49,965 bases of DNA from Actinomycetota bacterium (GTDB lineage: Bacteria > Actinomycetota > Humimicrobiia > Humimicrobiales > Humimicrobiaceae). The notes under the pieces are model-generated. The model was not told the DNA's origin. It searched no databases and was given only the letters and a program-made list of their open reading frames with translations. The DNA lies in NCBI GenBank assembly GCA_012837825.1, contig DUQM01000008.1, positions 1 to 49,965 on the forward strand. The letters run 5' to 3'. Below are positions 7,789-15,581 of the stretch, in pieces (within the stretch, counting starts at the first letter, position 1; every line of letters starts with the position of its first letter). Both the position numbers and the translations under genes were made by a program.

Positions 7789-8362
7789 GAGATGGCAATG
7801 CGATAAGTAAACTTTGCAGTTTAAGGTCCAGTAGGATTTCCCAAACTTGTACTGAGTGTTACCACAACAGCGGTTTCCCTTTAAACAGTTTCTATAGCGT
7901 TGCCGCTTATAGGACTGGATTGCCACTAAAACCACACTATAATCCCCACCGCATCTCATTAAGAACAGCCTAGGAGCTTTCCTCGACAGTTTTACAGCCA
8001 CTAGCCTCTTTTGCAATTACAAGTTTCAGGTCTTACACATTACAAAGTTGCCGAGCTCTGGCATTCTTGTAACTCTATAAAGAGACCTTCCCCCTGAATC
8101 ACGCAAGGCAGGCTACGCTGCAATGCCTTTCAGCATTTGCAGGTTAACTTCAGATGTCACTTTCGTATATATCTGAAGCTTCCGCGGAAAATGGGTCCAC
8201 GCCCATATGCCATTATGGATCGCCCACTTTCCTTAACCCCCAGGATCAACCCCCGACTGGGCGTCAGCAGCCAATCCCAGGGACTTCACATGTACGCCCT
8301 CAACGGATTTTTAGCCCCGTCTTTATGACAGCAAGCACTGACTAGGATACTGCGCCATCTCT
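7789..8362 (-). ncRNA. ole: OLE RNA (ornate, large, extremophilic)
   Basis: This is a roughly 574-nt structured RNA on the minus strand, more GC-rich than its surroundings. Its ends pair: GAGAUGGC at the 5' end (about 8354-8361) with GCCAUCUC at the 3' end (about 7790-7797). Internal helices are visible: CTTCAGAT/ATCTGAAG (8171-8178 with 8148-8155), a hairpin with a GCAA tetraloop (7892-7912), and nested GGTC..GACC, TTACAA..TTGTAA and TGCC..GGCA near 8030-8090. No long frame with family resemblance is present. The length is close to the roughly 610 nt of OLE, and an oapA-like gene follows directly. OLE RNAs form a membrane ribonucleoprotein with OapA and OapB and are known mostly from anaerobic and extremophilic Bacillota. 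The identification rests on architecture and context, not a model search. Confidence 0.82.
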
Positions 8363-8413
8363 TAAATTATCAAATTAACTTTATCCATTTCCTGATTGTT
8401 ACTACAAGTACAT

Positions 8414-8422
8414 ATTATATCA
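8414..8422 (-). promoter_or_regulatory. Possible extended -10 promoter for OLE-oapA
   Basis: On the minus strand the sequence reads TGATATAAT, an extended -10 match. The expected start would be near 8407, giving a leader of about 45 nt before the first paired base of the OLE RNA. A second weaker box, GATAAT, lies just 5' of the RNA. The -35 position is not conserved. Confidence 0.4.
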
Positions 8423-8572
8423 TATATTTTTTTTATTATTTAAAACAAAATATGCATTATGAAAATTGCTTAAAGTTTTATTTATGTTTTTTTGAAGCAT
8501 GATAGAGGTAATTAAATCAGAAGGCATTACTGTTAGTGAATCTTCGACAAAATTACTATAAACGAAATGCCA

Positions 8573-8668
8573 GTCAAATATATTCTTTATTAATAACTAA
8601 TTGTCAAATTTATTGATAACGGTCAAATATATTCTTTATTAATAACTAATTGTCAAATTTATTGATAA
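8573..8668. repeat. Two direct 47-bp repeats (period 49)
   Basis: The unit beginning GTCAAATATATTCTTTATTA occurs at 8573-8619 and again, identical over 47 bp, at 8622-8668. The copies lie in the intergenic region between OLE and the glucan phosphorylase gene. The rest of the gap (about 8423-8828) is AT-rich and shows no gene. Perfect identity suggests a recent duplication. Confidence 0.9.
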
Positions 8669-8828
8669 AAGTGTGAAATTTATTCTGAAGCTTGTAAATT
8701 TAATATTTAATTTTTCAAAAATTTAGTATTTTTTAAAAATAAATAGTATATTACTTGATTACGATATATAAAATGTCAGCTTAAGCTTAAATATTAACCG
8801 GCTAAAAAATAAAGGATTGAAAAGACAA

Positions 8829-10541
8829 ATGGATAATACAGATAAAATTAGAAGAGATGAAGAAACAGAAAATATTATACTGAATACAAAAGCAAAAATA
8901 GCTTATTTTTCCATGGAAATAGGCATTGAAGAGAATATACCGACTTATAGCGGCGGCCTTGGGATATTGGCCGGAGATACGCTTAAATCCTGCGCAGATC
9001 TCAGTATTCCTGTAGTGGGAGTCACTCTTCTTTCAGAAAAAGGTTATTTCCACCAAAAAATAGATGAACATGGCAACCAGATAGAACTTCCTGTCAGCTT
9101 TACTGTTGAAGATGTCCTGAAGTCCCTGCCCAAATTTGTAACAGTTTATATTGAGAACAGAGAGGTAAAAATACGCGCCTGGCTCTATCAGTATGAAGGG
9201 ATAAATAATTATAAAGTACCTATTATTTTTCTTGATACGAATATTGAATCAAATTCACAGTGGGACAGGGAAATAACCAAATTCCTTTATGGCGGTGATG
9301 AGCGTTACAGACTGGCTCAGGAGATAGTGCTTGGGATTGGTGGAATAAGGATGCTGGACATGCTCGGATACAAGGAAATAGGTATTTTTCATATGAATGA
9401 GGGGCATGCAGCGCTTAGCACAATTGAATTATTTTCCCGGTTTAAAGATATTGAAAAAGTCAGGGAAAAATGTGTTTTTACCACCCATACTCCTGTGGCA
9501 GCGGGGCATGACCAGTTTGAAATTCCAATGGCAAAATCCATGATAGGGGATATTCTGCCTGATTCAATTCTTGATGAGATAACTTTATACGGCAAACTTA
9601 ATATGACAAAGCTTGCTCTGTTTTTCAGCCACTACATAAACGGGGTTGCAAAAAAACATGGCGAGATTTCAAGAATGATGTTTCCGGGATACTCTATAGA
9701 TTCCATAACAAACGGAGTGCATGCAGCAACCTGGACATGTTCTTCATTTAAAAAATTGTTTGACAAGTATATACCGGGATGGAGATCTGATACTTTTATG
9801 CTAAGATCGGCTTTCAGCATTAATCCTGATGAAATATGGAATGCCCACATGGAATCAAAGAAGACATTAATTGATTTTATTAATTATTCAGGTGCCTGCG
9901 ATATGAATACCGAGGATTTTACCATAGGTTTTGCAAGAAGGCAGACAGCTTATAAAAGACCGGATCTTTTAATATCCAATCCGGACAAACTTATTGAAAT
10001 ATCAAAAAAAGTTGGCCCCATCCAGATAATCTATTCCGGCAAAGCTCATCCGAGAGATTATTCAGGAAAAGAAGCCATAAAAAAGATATGTGGATTAACA
10101 AAGGAATTAAACAAAGACATAAAAATGTATTTTGTCCCTAATTATGACATCTCAATTGCAAAGATGATGGTTTCAGGTGTAGACCTGTGGCTGAATACCC
10201 CCCAAAGACCCAATGAAGCATCAGGCACATCAGGGATGAAAGCTGCATGTAACGGAGTCCCGCAACTTGGCACACTTGACGGATGGTGGATTGAGGGATG
10301 TATAGAAAATATTACCGGATGGTCGATCGGGCCAATAAACATTGAGGACAATCAACCTTCTGATTATGAGGTTGACAGCAAAGACTTATACAATAAACTT
10401 GAAAACAAAATAATACCGAAATTTTATAACAACAGAGACAGCTGGGTAAAGATTATGCGCAGATGTATTGCCATAAACGGTTCTTTCTTCAACACCAACA
10501 GAATGGTTCAGCAATATGTGCTTAATGCCTATTTCAAATAA
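8829..10541 (+). CDS. glgP: Alpha-glucan phosphorylase, short GT35 form
   Basis: This enzyme releases glucose 1-phosphate from glycogen or maltodextrin. It has 570 aa from the ATG at 8829, shorter than the classical 800-850-aa phosphorylases and nearer the compact family of thermophiles and actinobacteria. The N-terminal AYFSMEIGIEENIPTYSGGL and the mid-section FTTHTPVAAGHDQF are typical of that group. The pyridoxal-phosphate lysine is K471 in EASGTSGMKAACNG, followed by GTLDGWWIEG. AAAGGA (8811-8816) supports ATG 8829 rather than the TTG at 8817 that it touches. It would feed glucose 1-phosphate into glycolysis from the glycogen made by the glg genes at 40-49 kb. Confidence 0.9.
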   Translation: MDNTDKIRRDEETENIILNTKAKIAYFSMEIGIEENIPTYSGGLGILAGDTLKSCADLSIPVVGVTLLSEKGYFHQKIDEHGNQIELPVSFTVEDVLKSLPKFVTVYIENREVKIRAWLYQYEGINNYKVPIIFLDTNIESNSQWDREITKFLYGGDERYRLAQEIVLGIGGIRMLDMLGYKEIGIFHMNEGHAALSTIELFSRFKDIEKVREKCVFTTHTPVAAGHDQFEIPMAKSMIGDILPDSILDEITLYGKLNMTKLALFFSHYINGVAKKHGEISRMMFPGYSIDSITNGVHAATWTCSSFKKLFDKYIPGWRSDTFMLRSAFSINPDEIWNAHMESKKTLIDFINYSGACDMNTEDFTIGFARRQTAYKRPDLLISNPDKLIEISKKVGPIQIIYSGKAHPRDYSGKEAIKKICGLTKELNKDIKMYFVPNYDISIAKMMVSGVDLWLNTPQRPNEASGTSGMKAACNGVPQLGTLDGWWIEGCIENITGWSIGPINIEDNQPSDYEVDSKDLYNKLENKIIPKFYNNRDSWVKIMRRCIAINGSFFNTNRMVQQYVLNAYFK

Positions 10542-10552
10542 ATAAAGGCCCT

Positions 10553-10699
10553 GTAAGAGAAAAATTTCATATAGCTTTCAAAGTTAAAAATTTGGAAGAA
10601 GCGTCAAAAGGACTGAAGGTATTGCTAGGTCCGTTTGTAGCTGAGGATTTGTGCAAAGCAGGGTTTTATGAAACAGAAGATGGTTTAATATGGGATTAA
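10553..10699 (+). pseudogene. VOC (glyoxalase-like) family C-terminal remnant
   Basis: Reading from 10553, a 48-codon open stretch gives HIAFKVKNLEEA, then LKVLLGPFVAEDL, and ends GFYETEDGLIWD before a TAA. This resembles the C-terminal half of small VOC-fold proteins found in sugar and polyol loci (beta strand HIAFKV, then a glycine-proline turn and an acidic strand). There is no start codon, ribosome site or N-terminal half. I read it as a decayed fragment. Confidence 0.55.
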
Positions 10700-10736
10700 T
10701 GGAATGCTTAAAGACGGGATAATGAATGGCTGAATT

Positions 10737-10940
10737 AAACCAGTGCTTGAGGGTGCAAGTCTTTTTGGCGAAAAGGCTTCCGCTACAGGCTCTTTATTTG
10801 ATACTATTGTTATTGGAATCATAAATAATGATCTAATTTTAATGGGGCTTGATGTTTCTCAACAAATGTTTTTCAGAGGTATTATACTTTTAACAGCAAT
10901 ATCAATTAACATTCGTTCACATCTTAAAACAACTATATAA
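10737..10940 (+). pseudogene. RbsC-like sugar ABC permease, C-terminal remnant
   Basis: The frame through 10740-10940 reads PVLEGASLFGEKASATGSLF, then IVIGIINNDLILMGLDVSQQ and a final hydrophobic helix. This is the conserved C-terminus of ribose/xylose/inositol permeases, normally close to GGTSLFGGxGS and IGVLNNGLxLLG. Only about 65 of roughly 320 residues survive, with no proper start. The key glycines are partly lost. With the VOC remnant before it and the dehydrogenase after it, it marks the wreck of a sugar uptake and oxidation operon. Confidence 0.7.
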
Positions 10941-11023
10941 AGGTATTTTATTTTAGTAAAATTTATTTGAAAATTATCAAAAATTTCATTACTTTTTAAT
11001 GAAATATAAAAAAAGAGGTTGAT

Positions 11024-12052
11024 ATGATAAAAGTCGCAATAATTGGAGCCGGGTATATAGGCGGAGTCAATGCCAATGCCTGTGATAAGACAGAAGATGC
11101 AAAAGTGGTTGCAGTAGTTGATAAGGATTTTCAAAAAGCAAAACTGTTAGCACAAAAAATAAATGCCGAACCATATAATTCCCTGGAAGAGATACTTATA
11201 AAAAAAGAGATTGATGTTGTAGGTATTTGTACCCCTACCTTTTTACATGCGGATATGGTTGAAAAATGTGCCAAGGCAAGCAAACATATTTTTTGTGAAA
11301 AACCAGTTGCATTAAGCATTGAAGAAGTGAACAGAATGATTCAGGCAATAAAAAAATATAAAGTTAAATCCATGGTTGGACATGTTTTAAGATTTTGGCC
11401 AGAATATGAAACAGCAAAAAGAATAATAAAAGATAATTTTTTAGGATGTCCTAAAAATATGTATTGTGAAAGATTGGGAGTGATACCGGAATGGGCAGAA
11501 GGTGAATGGAATAAAGATAAAAACCTTGGCGGAGGCGCTGCTTTAGATTTACAAATACATGATTTGGATTATATGATATCCGTTTTTGGCGATCCTTTGT
11601 CGGTTGCATCCCAGGGAATATATGATGAAAATCTTGGAGGATGGGCTCATATGTCGACAATTGTTAAATTTGCAGGCGGACAATATGGCTGTGTAAATGC
11701 AGGGTGGGCAGTTAAAGGAAAATTCCCTTTTACCATGTTGTTAAGGATAATATGCGAAAAGGGAACCATTGAATGGGTTTCCAGAGCAAGTGCAAATATA
11801 TCAGAAACTCTGGATGGAAAAGTACAAAAAAATGAAGTTATTGTTTATAAAGACAATGGAGAAATAATCAAGGAAACCTCTGAAGAAATTGATCCGTTTT
11901 TTTCTCAATGGAAATATTTCATACATTGTATTAATAATGACAAAGAAGTTGAGAATTCTACTTTTGAAGACGGAAAAAGATCATTGGAATTAGCTTTAGC
12001 TTCCATGGATTCATCCGAGCAAAATAAAATAGTGTATATTAATAAAAATTAA
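11024..12052 (+). CDS. Gfo/Idh/MocA family NAD(P)-dependent dehydrogenase
   Basis: This is a sugar or polyol dehydrogenase-like protein of 342 aa. The N-terminal Rossmann fold has GAGYIG (residues 8-13) and the acidic end of beta-2 in VVDKD. The catalytic-lysine motif is CEKPVA, and GGGAALDLQIHDLDYM carries the conserved D and H of the C-terminal domain. AGAGG lies upstream of the ATG at 11024. The length is normal and the frame intact, unlike the sugar-operon fragments just upstream. Its natural substrate (inositol, glucose or another sugar) cannot be told. It may be the last working member of a former catabolic operon. Confidence 0.85.
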   Translation: MIKVAIIGAGYIGGVNANACDKTEDAKVVAVVDKDFQKAKLLAQKINAEPYNSLEEILIKKEIDVVGICTPTFLHADMVEKCAKASKHIFCEKPVALSIEEVNRMIQAIKKYKVKSMVGHVLRFWPEYETAKRIIKDNFLGCPKNMYCERLGVIPEWAEGEWNKDKNLGGGAALDLQIHDLDYMISVFGDPLSVASQGIYDENLGGWAHMSTIVKFAGGQYGCVNAGWAVKGKFPFTMLLRIICEKGTIEWVSRASANISETLDGKVQKNEVIVYKDNGEIIKETSEEIDPFFSQWKYFIHCINNDKEVENSTFEDGKRSLELALASMDSSEQNKIVYINKN

Positions 12053-12084
12053 ATATCATTTAGCATTTAATAATATAAATAAAG

Positions 12085-12726
12085 ATGGCAGCGATATTCA
12101 GGCAGATCAAATCGGGAGGAGATAGAAATTTTGCCTACCTTATAGTAGAAGCAGAAACGAAGGAAGCTGTTTTAATAGATCCTTCACCGGATGCGCGCGC
12201 AGTGTCAGAATCAATCAAAAGATATGATTTTGAACTAAAATATCTTATAAATACTCATTCCCATTATGATCATTCGTCAGGCAATGGATATTTTAAAACC
12301 GGCAAAGAAGGAAATCCGGTCAGGTTTGTAAACTGTGGCAGAGATACTGAGATTAAAAGTGAAAGTACTATAAGATTAGGCGATTTGGAAATAGTGCTTA
12401 TTCCCACTCCCGGGCATACTCCTGATTCTATATGTATTAAAGCAGGAAGAAGACTTATAACCGGAGATACTCTTTTTGTCGGAAAGATAGGGGGTACTTA
12501 TAGCGAAGATGATGCAAAAAAAGAATTTGACAGCCTGAAGAAGATAGTTATGCTTCCGCCGGAGACAGAAATATGGCCGGGACATGATTGTGGAACAAGA
12601 CCAAGTTCAACTATTTATGATGAACTAAGGGAGAACCCGTTTATAAAAAGTCTAAATGATTTCAATCAGTTCTTATGGCTTAAAAACAACTGGGCATCAT
12701 ATAAAAAAGAGCATGGAATCAGATAA
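12085..12726 (+). CDS. Glyoxalase II-like metallo-hydrolase
   Basis: This is a metallo-beta-lactamase fold hydrolase of 213 aa. The metal motif is H58-S-H60-Y-D62-H63, followed by PTPGHTPDS, the bridging aspartate in ITGDTLFVGKIGG, and the last histidine in WPGHDCG. The GDTLFxGxxGG and GHD patterns match the hydroxyacylglutathione hydrolase and persulfide dioxygenase branch. Substrate specificity is open. There is no clear ribosome site before ATG 12085. Its 3' end overlaps the next gene by 14 nt, suggesting translational coupling with the DUF2779 nuclease. Confidence 0.82.
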   Translation: MAAIFRQIKSGGDRNFAYLIVEAETKEAVLIDPSPDARAVSESIKRYDFELKYLINTHSHYDHSSGNGYFKTGKEGNPVRFVNCGRDTEIKSESTIRLGDLEIVLIPTPGHTPDSICIKAGRRLITGDTLFVGKIGGTYSEDDAKKEFDSLKKIVMLPPETEIWPGHDCGTRPSSTIYDELRENPFIKSLNDFNQFLWLKNNWASYKKEHGIR

Positions 12727-14347
12727 TAAAATAAAAGATACAATATTATCCAAATCAAAATATATTTCCGGCATACAGTGTCTTAAGTATTTATGGTATC
12801 TTGTAAATGATCCTGATTCAATCCCGCCGTATGATGATGCTGCACTTTTCAGATTTCAGCAGGGTCACGAAGTCGGGGAAATTGCAAAAAAGCTTTACCC
12901 TGAAGGAGTAGAAATAGAGCACGGAAATGATATCGGGACAGAGCTAAAGATTGCTGAAATAATGACCGGTCTTTGTTCCCATGAAAAATTATCCGGGAGC
13001 AGCGGTTTATGCAAAACCGGAGAGAAGATTTCAGCAACAGAGAGGATTCCGCTTTTTGAACCTGCGTTTTCATATAAAAATTCCTTTGCCAGGGCAGATA
13101 TACTCGTACCGGCAGAACCTGATCTTTGGGATATAATCGAAGTAAAAAGCTCGACTTCCCTGAAAGAAATCAATTTACACGATATCTCTTTTCAGAAATA
13201 TTGTTACGAAGGTGCAGGTCTGAAGATAAACAGATGTTATTTGATGTATATAAATAAAGACTATATAAAAGAACAGGATACAGTAGATCCGCATAAATTT
13301 TTTATTATGGAAGATGTAACTGAAAAAGCGGACTTTTTACTTCCCGATGTGGAGAGCAATATAAGAATAATGCTTGACATGTTAAACAAAAAATCATGTC
13401 CTCAGATAAAGATAAGCACGAACTGCTATAATCCATATGACTGCCCTTTAAAAGAAGCATGCTGGGAATTTCTTCCGAAAAGAAATGTATTTGAACTTTA
13501 CAGGGGAAAAGGTCTGGCTTTTTCGCTTTACAACAGAGGGATTATTGAAATATCGCAGATAAATGAAACGGATATACTAAGTCCAGCCCAGAAAATTCAG
13601 CAGATGGCTGCTGATCAGGAAAAAGTATTTGTAGACAGAGATAATATCGGAAGATTTTTAAGCCGCCTGAAATACCCTTTATATTTTCTTGATTTTGAAA
13701 CTTTTGCGACCGCCATTCCGAGATATAATGGTTTAAGGCCTTATCAGAATATACCATTTCAGTACTCCTGCAACAGAATTCAGTCTATTGACGATAATTG
13801 TCGGCAAAACTTTAATTTTCTTGCAGAAAATGACGGGACAGATCCAAGAGAGCAGTTCATAGAAAGCCTCAGAGAAACTCTCGGATATGGTTGCGGCAGC
13901 CAGGAACTGTATGATGGCAGTATTTTAAAACAACCGGAAGGTTCAATACTTGTTTATTATGAAAGCTTTGAAAAGAATATACTCCGGGAGCTTGCAGGTT
14001 CATTTCCTGAACATGCGCCATGGATTGAACATGCCATTTCAAGAATTATTGATCTTTACGAGCCTTTTGGAAAGTTCTATTATTACAATCCTTTACAGAA
14101 AGGAAGTGCTTCCCTCAAGAATGTCCTTCCTGCGCTTACGGGGATCAGTTACAGCGGGATGGAAATAAGCAATGGTCAGGAAGCAAGCGTCAGATACCTT
14201 GATATAACTTTTTTAAAAGACTCAGAAGATAAAGCTGATAAAGAATATATTGATAAAATCAGAAAGGACCTGCTGGACTACTGCGGGCTCGATACAGAAG
14301 GAATGATTTTCATCTTAAGGGAATTATATAAACTGGTCAATGATTAA
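12713..14347 (+). CDS. DUF2779 protein: Cas4-like Fe-S nuclease joined to an RNase H-like exonuclease domain
   Basis: This 544-aa protein starts at ATG 12713, inside the end of the previous gene. The N-terminal half resembles Cas4/AddB-type PD-(D/E)XK nucleases: RADILVPAEPDLWDIIEVKS gives the catalytic D and E-x-K. Cys23 with C238-x5-C244-x5-C250 would bind an Fe-S cluster. The C-terminal half is the DUF2779 region with LYFLDFETF, VYYESFEKN and LLDYCGLDTEGM, matching a DEDD-type 3'-5' exonuclease fold. The family is widespread but poorly characterised. It probably processes nucleic acid ends in repair or defence. Three 26-bp tandem repeats overlap its stop codon. Confidence 0.8.
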   Translation: MESDNKIKDTILSKSKYISGIQCLKYLWYLVNDPDSIPPYDDAALFRFQQGHEVGEIAKKLYPEGVEIEHGNDIGTELKIAEIMTGLCSHEKLSGSSGLCKTGEKISATERIPLFEPAFSYKNSFARADILVPAEPDLWDIIEVKSSTSLKEINLHDISFQKYCYEGAGLKINRCYLMYINKDYIKEQDTVDPHKFFIMEDVTEKADFLLPDVESNIRIMLDMLNKKSCPQIKISTNCYNPYDCPLKEACWEFLPKRNVFELYRGKGLAFSLYNRGIIEISQINETDILSPAQKIQQMAADQEKVFVDRDNIGRFLSRLKYPLYFLDFETFATAIPRYNGLRPYQNIPFQYSCNRIQSIDDNCRQNFNFLAENDGTDPREQFIESLRETLGYGCGSQELYDGSILKQPEGSILVYYESFEKNILRELAGSFPEHAPWIEHAISRIIDLYEPFGKFYYYNPLQKGSASLKNVLPALTGISYSGMEISNGQEASVRYLDITFLKDSEDKADKEYIDKIRKDLLDYCGLDTEGMIFILRELYKLVND

Positions 14348-14401
14348 AATTATGTAAGCTGGTCAATGATTAAAGTTATATAAGCTGGTCGATGATTAAC
14401 T
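14324..14401. repeat. Three 26-bp tandem repeats across the DUF2779 stop codon
   Basis: Units at 14324-14349, 14350-14375 and 14376-14401 share the core CTGGTCAATGATTAA with one or a few changes each. The first unit holds the last codons and the TAA of the DUF2779 gene, so the gene end has been copied twice downstream. The 26-bp period is not a multiple of three. A 7-bp hairpin (AAACAGA/TCTGTTT, 14425-14441) follows. Confidence 0.9.
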
Positions 14402-14554
14402 TTCAATCAGGGAGTTTTGCCGGTAAACAGACTATCTGTTTGTGCAGGCTGATAATAAACCATATAAGATATTTATTTAGTGATTGCAGGTATATACGAT
14501 TTTCTTTTACCAGGGCACTTTTTAGCTGTTTTTGTAAAAATATTTTTTTTAAAG

Positions 14555-15334
14555 TTACTTAATTTTATCAGCCATTGAATTGAGCAGCGAGTCTTTTATC
14601 AGTCTGTATATTTCGCTCAAAGCAACTCCTGCGCTTTTGTTAAGAACAATAAAGGCTTTGCTGTCAAAAAAAGTCCTGTCCTTATTTATGATAATAAATT
14701 TCTCCGACAACATCGGGAGGGTATTTACGGGGCCGACTTCAAGACTTGAGCCGATGACCAGCATCAGGTCAGAAGCCGCTGCTTCGTTTCTTGCATTGTA
14801 GAATTCTTCATTTAACTCGTCTCCGAACAAAATAACGCTTGTCCTTAGTATGCTTCCGCATGAGGGACATAAAGGAGGAATCTGATCGCGGAGCACCTTT
14901 CTATACAAAACCTTAAAGGAATATTTATTGTTGCAGAAGACACAATAAGCTTTTTTCATATTGCCATGGACTTCATAAATATTTTTACTGCCTGCAAGAC
15001 TATGAAGATTGTCGATGTTCTGGGTAATCAAAGAACTGATGATTCCATCATTTTCCATCTGAGCCAAAATAAAATGAGCCTTATTGGGCTTGATTTTCTT
15101 TCCGTTTTTTAATATTGAAAGCAGGCTGATTCCAAGTTCATAGAATTTTTCAGGATTTTTATACATAAATTCCCTGGACAGCAGATTTGAGTCGAATCTG
15201 TTCCAAAGTCCTGTTTTTTTACTTCTGAAATCGGGAATGCCGCTTTCCGTTGAAACGCCTGCCCCGGTAAGAACTGTAACTTTTTTACTATTTAAAATTG
15301 CCCTGGCTATTAATTGTAATTTGTTATCAACCAT
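14555..15334 (-). CDS. cobB: Sir2-family NAD-dependent protein deacylase
   Basis: This is a sirtuin of 259 aa that removes acyl groups from lysine using NAD. The NAD-binding motif GAGVSTESGIPDFR spans residues 24-37. TQNIDNLH (104-111) and the catalytic H123 in YEVHGN follow. Zinc ligands are CVFC at 131-134 and CPSC later. The FGDELNEE loop and GSSLEVGP complete the fold. The length is normal. The gene faces the DUF2779 gene tail to tail. No ribosome site is seen before the ATG at 15334, and the start region lies in a small tandem duplication. Confidence 0.9.
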   Translation of the reverse strand: MVDNKLQLIARAILNSKKVTVLTGAGVSTESGIPDFRSKKTGLWNRFDSNLLSREFMYKNPEKFYELGISLLSILKNGKKIKPNKAHFILAQMENDGIISSLITQNIDNLHSLAGSKNIYEVHGNMKKAYCVFCNNKYSFKVLYRKVLRDQIPPLCPSCGSILRTSVILFGDELNEEFYNARNEAAASDLMLVIGSSLEVGPVNTLPMLSEKFIIINKDRTFFDSKAFIVLNKSAGVALSEIYRLIKDSLLNSMADKIK

Positions 15335-15385
15335 TATTAATACTTATCAACCGCATTATTAATACTTATCAACCATTATGAATAT
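15324..15385. repeat. Three 20-22-bp tandem repeats covering the sirtuin start
   Basis: Units TTATCAACCATTATTAATAC (15324-15343), a 22-bp version with an inserted GC (15344-15365) and TTATCAACCATTATGAATAT (15366-15385) lie in tandem. On the minus strand each carries the GTTGATAA of the start region. The outermost copy makes a tiny frame, ATG GTT GAT AAG TAT TAA, upstream of the real ATG. Confidence 0.88.
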
Positions 15386-15439
15386 TACTCTTTATTTCTT
15401 AATACCGGATTCTTGTTTGCTTTAAATTAATCCTGTAAT

Positions 15440-15480
15440 TATGCCTGCCGGCAGAATGCAGCAATAATAAAGCAGGCATA
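15440..15480. promoter_or_regulatory. Inverted repeat upstream of the sirtuin gene
   Basis: TATGCCTGC (15440-15448) and GCAGGCATA (15472-15480) form a perfect 9-bp inverted repeat with a 23-nt centre. It lies about 105 bp upstream of the sirtuin start, between divergent units. It could be an operator or a long-loop hairpin. No T tract is present on either side. Confidence 0.4.
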
Positions 15481-15581
15481 TCGCCAATCTATTAAATCTT
15501 ACTATATGAATGAAGAGTAGTAAAATTAAAATAGTATTTTATTAACAAGCGGTGACTTCAAAAACGCAGTAAAATGAGAAA

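Noticed and set aside
7768-8016. An N-terminal extension of 83 codons on the minus strand in frame with oapA
   Set aside because: The segment is GC-rich structured RNA with no ribosome site, no protein resemblance and Cys/Arg-rich composition. A TTG with GGAGG at the right spacing lies at 7767.
8137-8345. Two short forward-strand frames within 8137-8345
   Set aside because: They lie opposite the OLE RNA, have low-complexity translations and lack ribosome sites.
7789-8362. RNase P RNA or tmRNA as the identity of the large structured RNA
   Set aside because: A GAGGAAAG-like string is present, but the length and the topology do not fit RNase P. No tag-peptide or tRNA-like ends fit tmRNA. The oapA neighbour favours OLE.
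8573-8668. CRISPR array
   Set aside because: There are only two near-adjacent 47-bp copies with a 2-bp gap, so no spacers exist. No cas genes are present; the Cas4-like protein is a DUF2779 fusion 4 kb away.
10859-11134. Minus-strand frame opposite the permease remnant and dehydrogenase start
   Set aside because: It overlaps well-supported forward genes, has a Cys/Tyr/Ile/Asn-rich shadow composition and no ribosome site.
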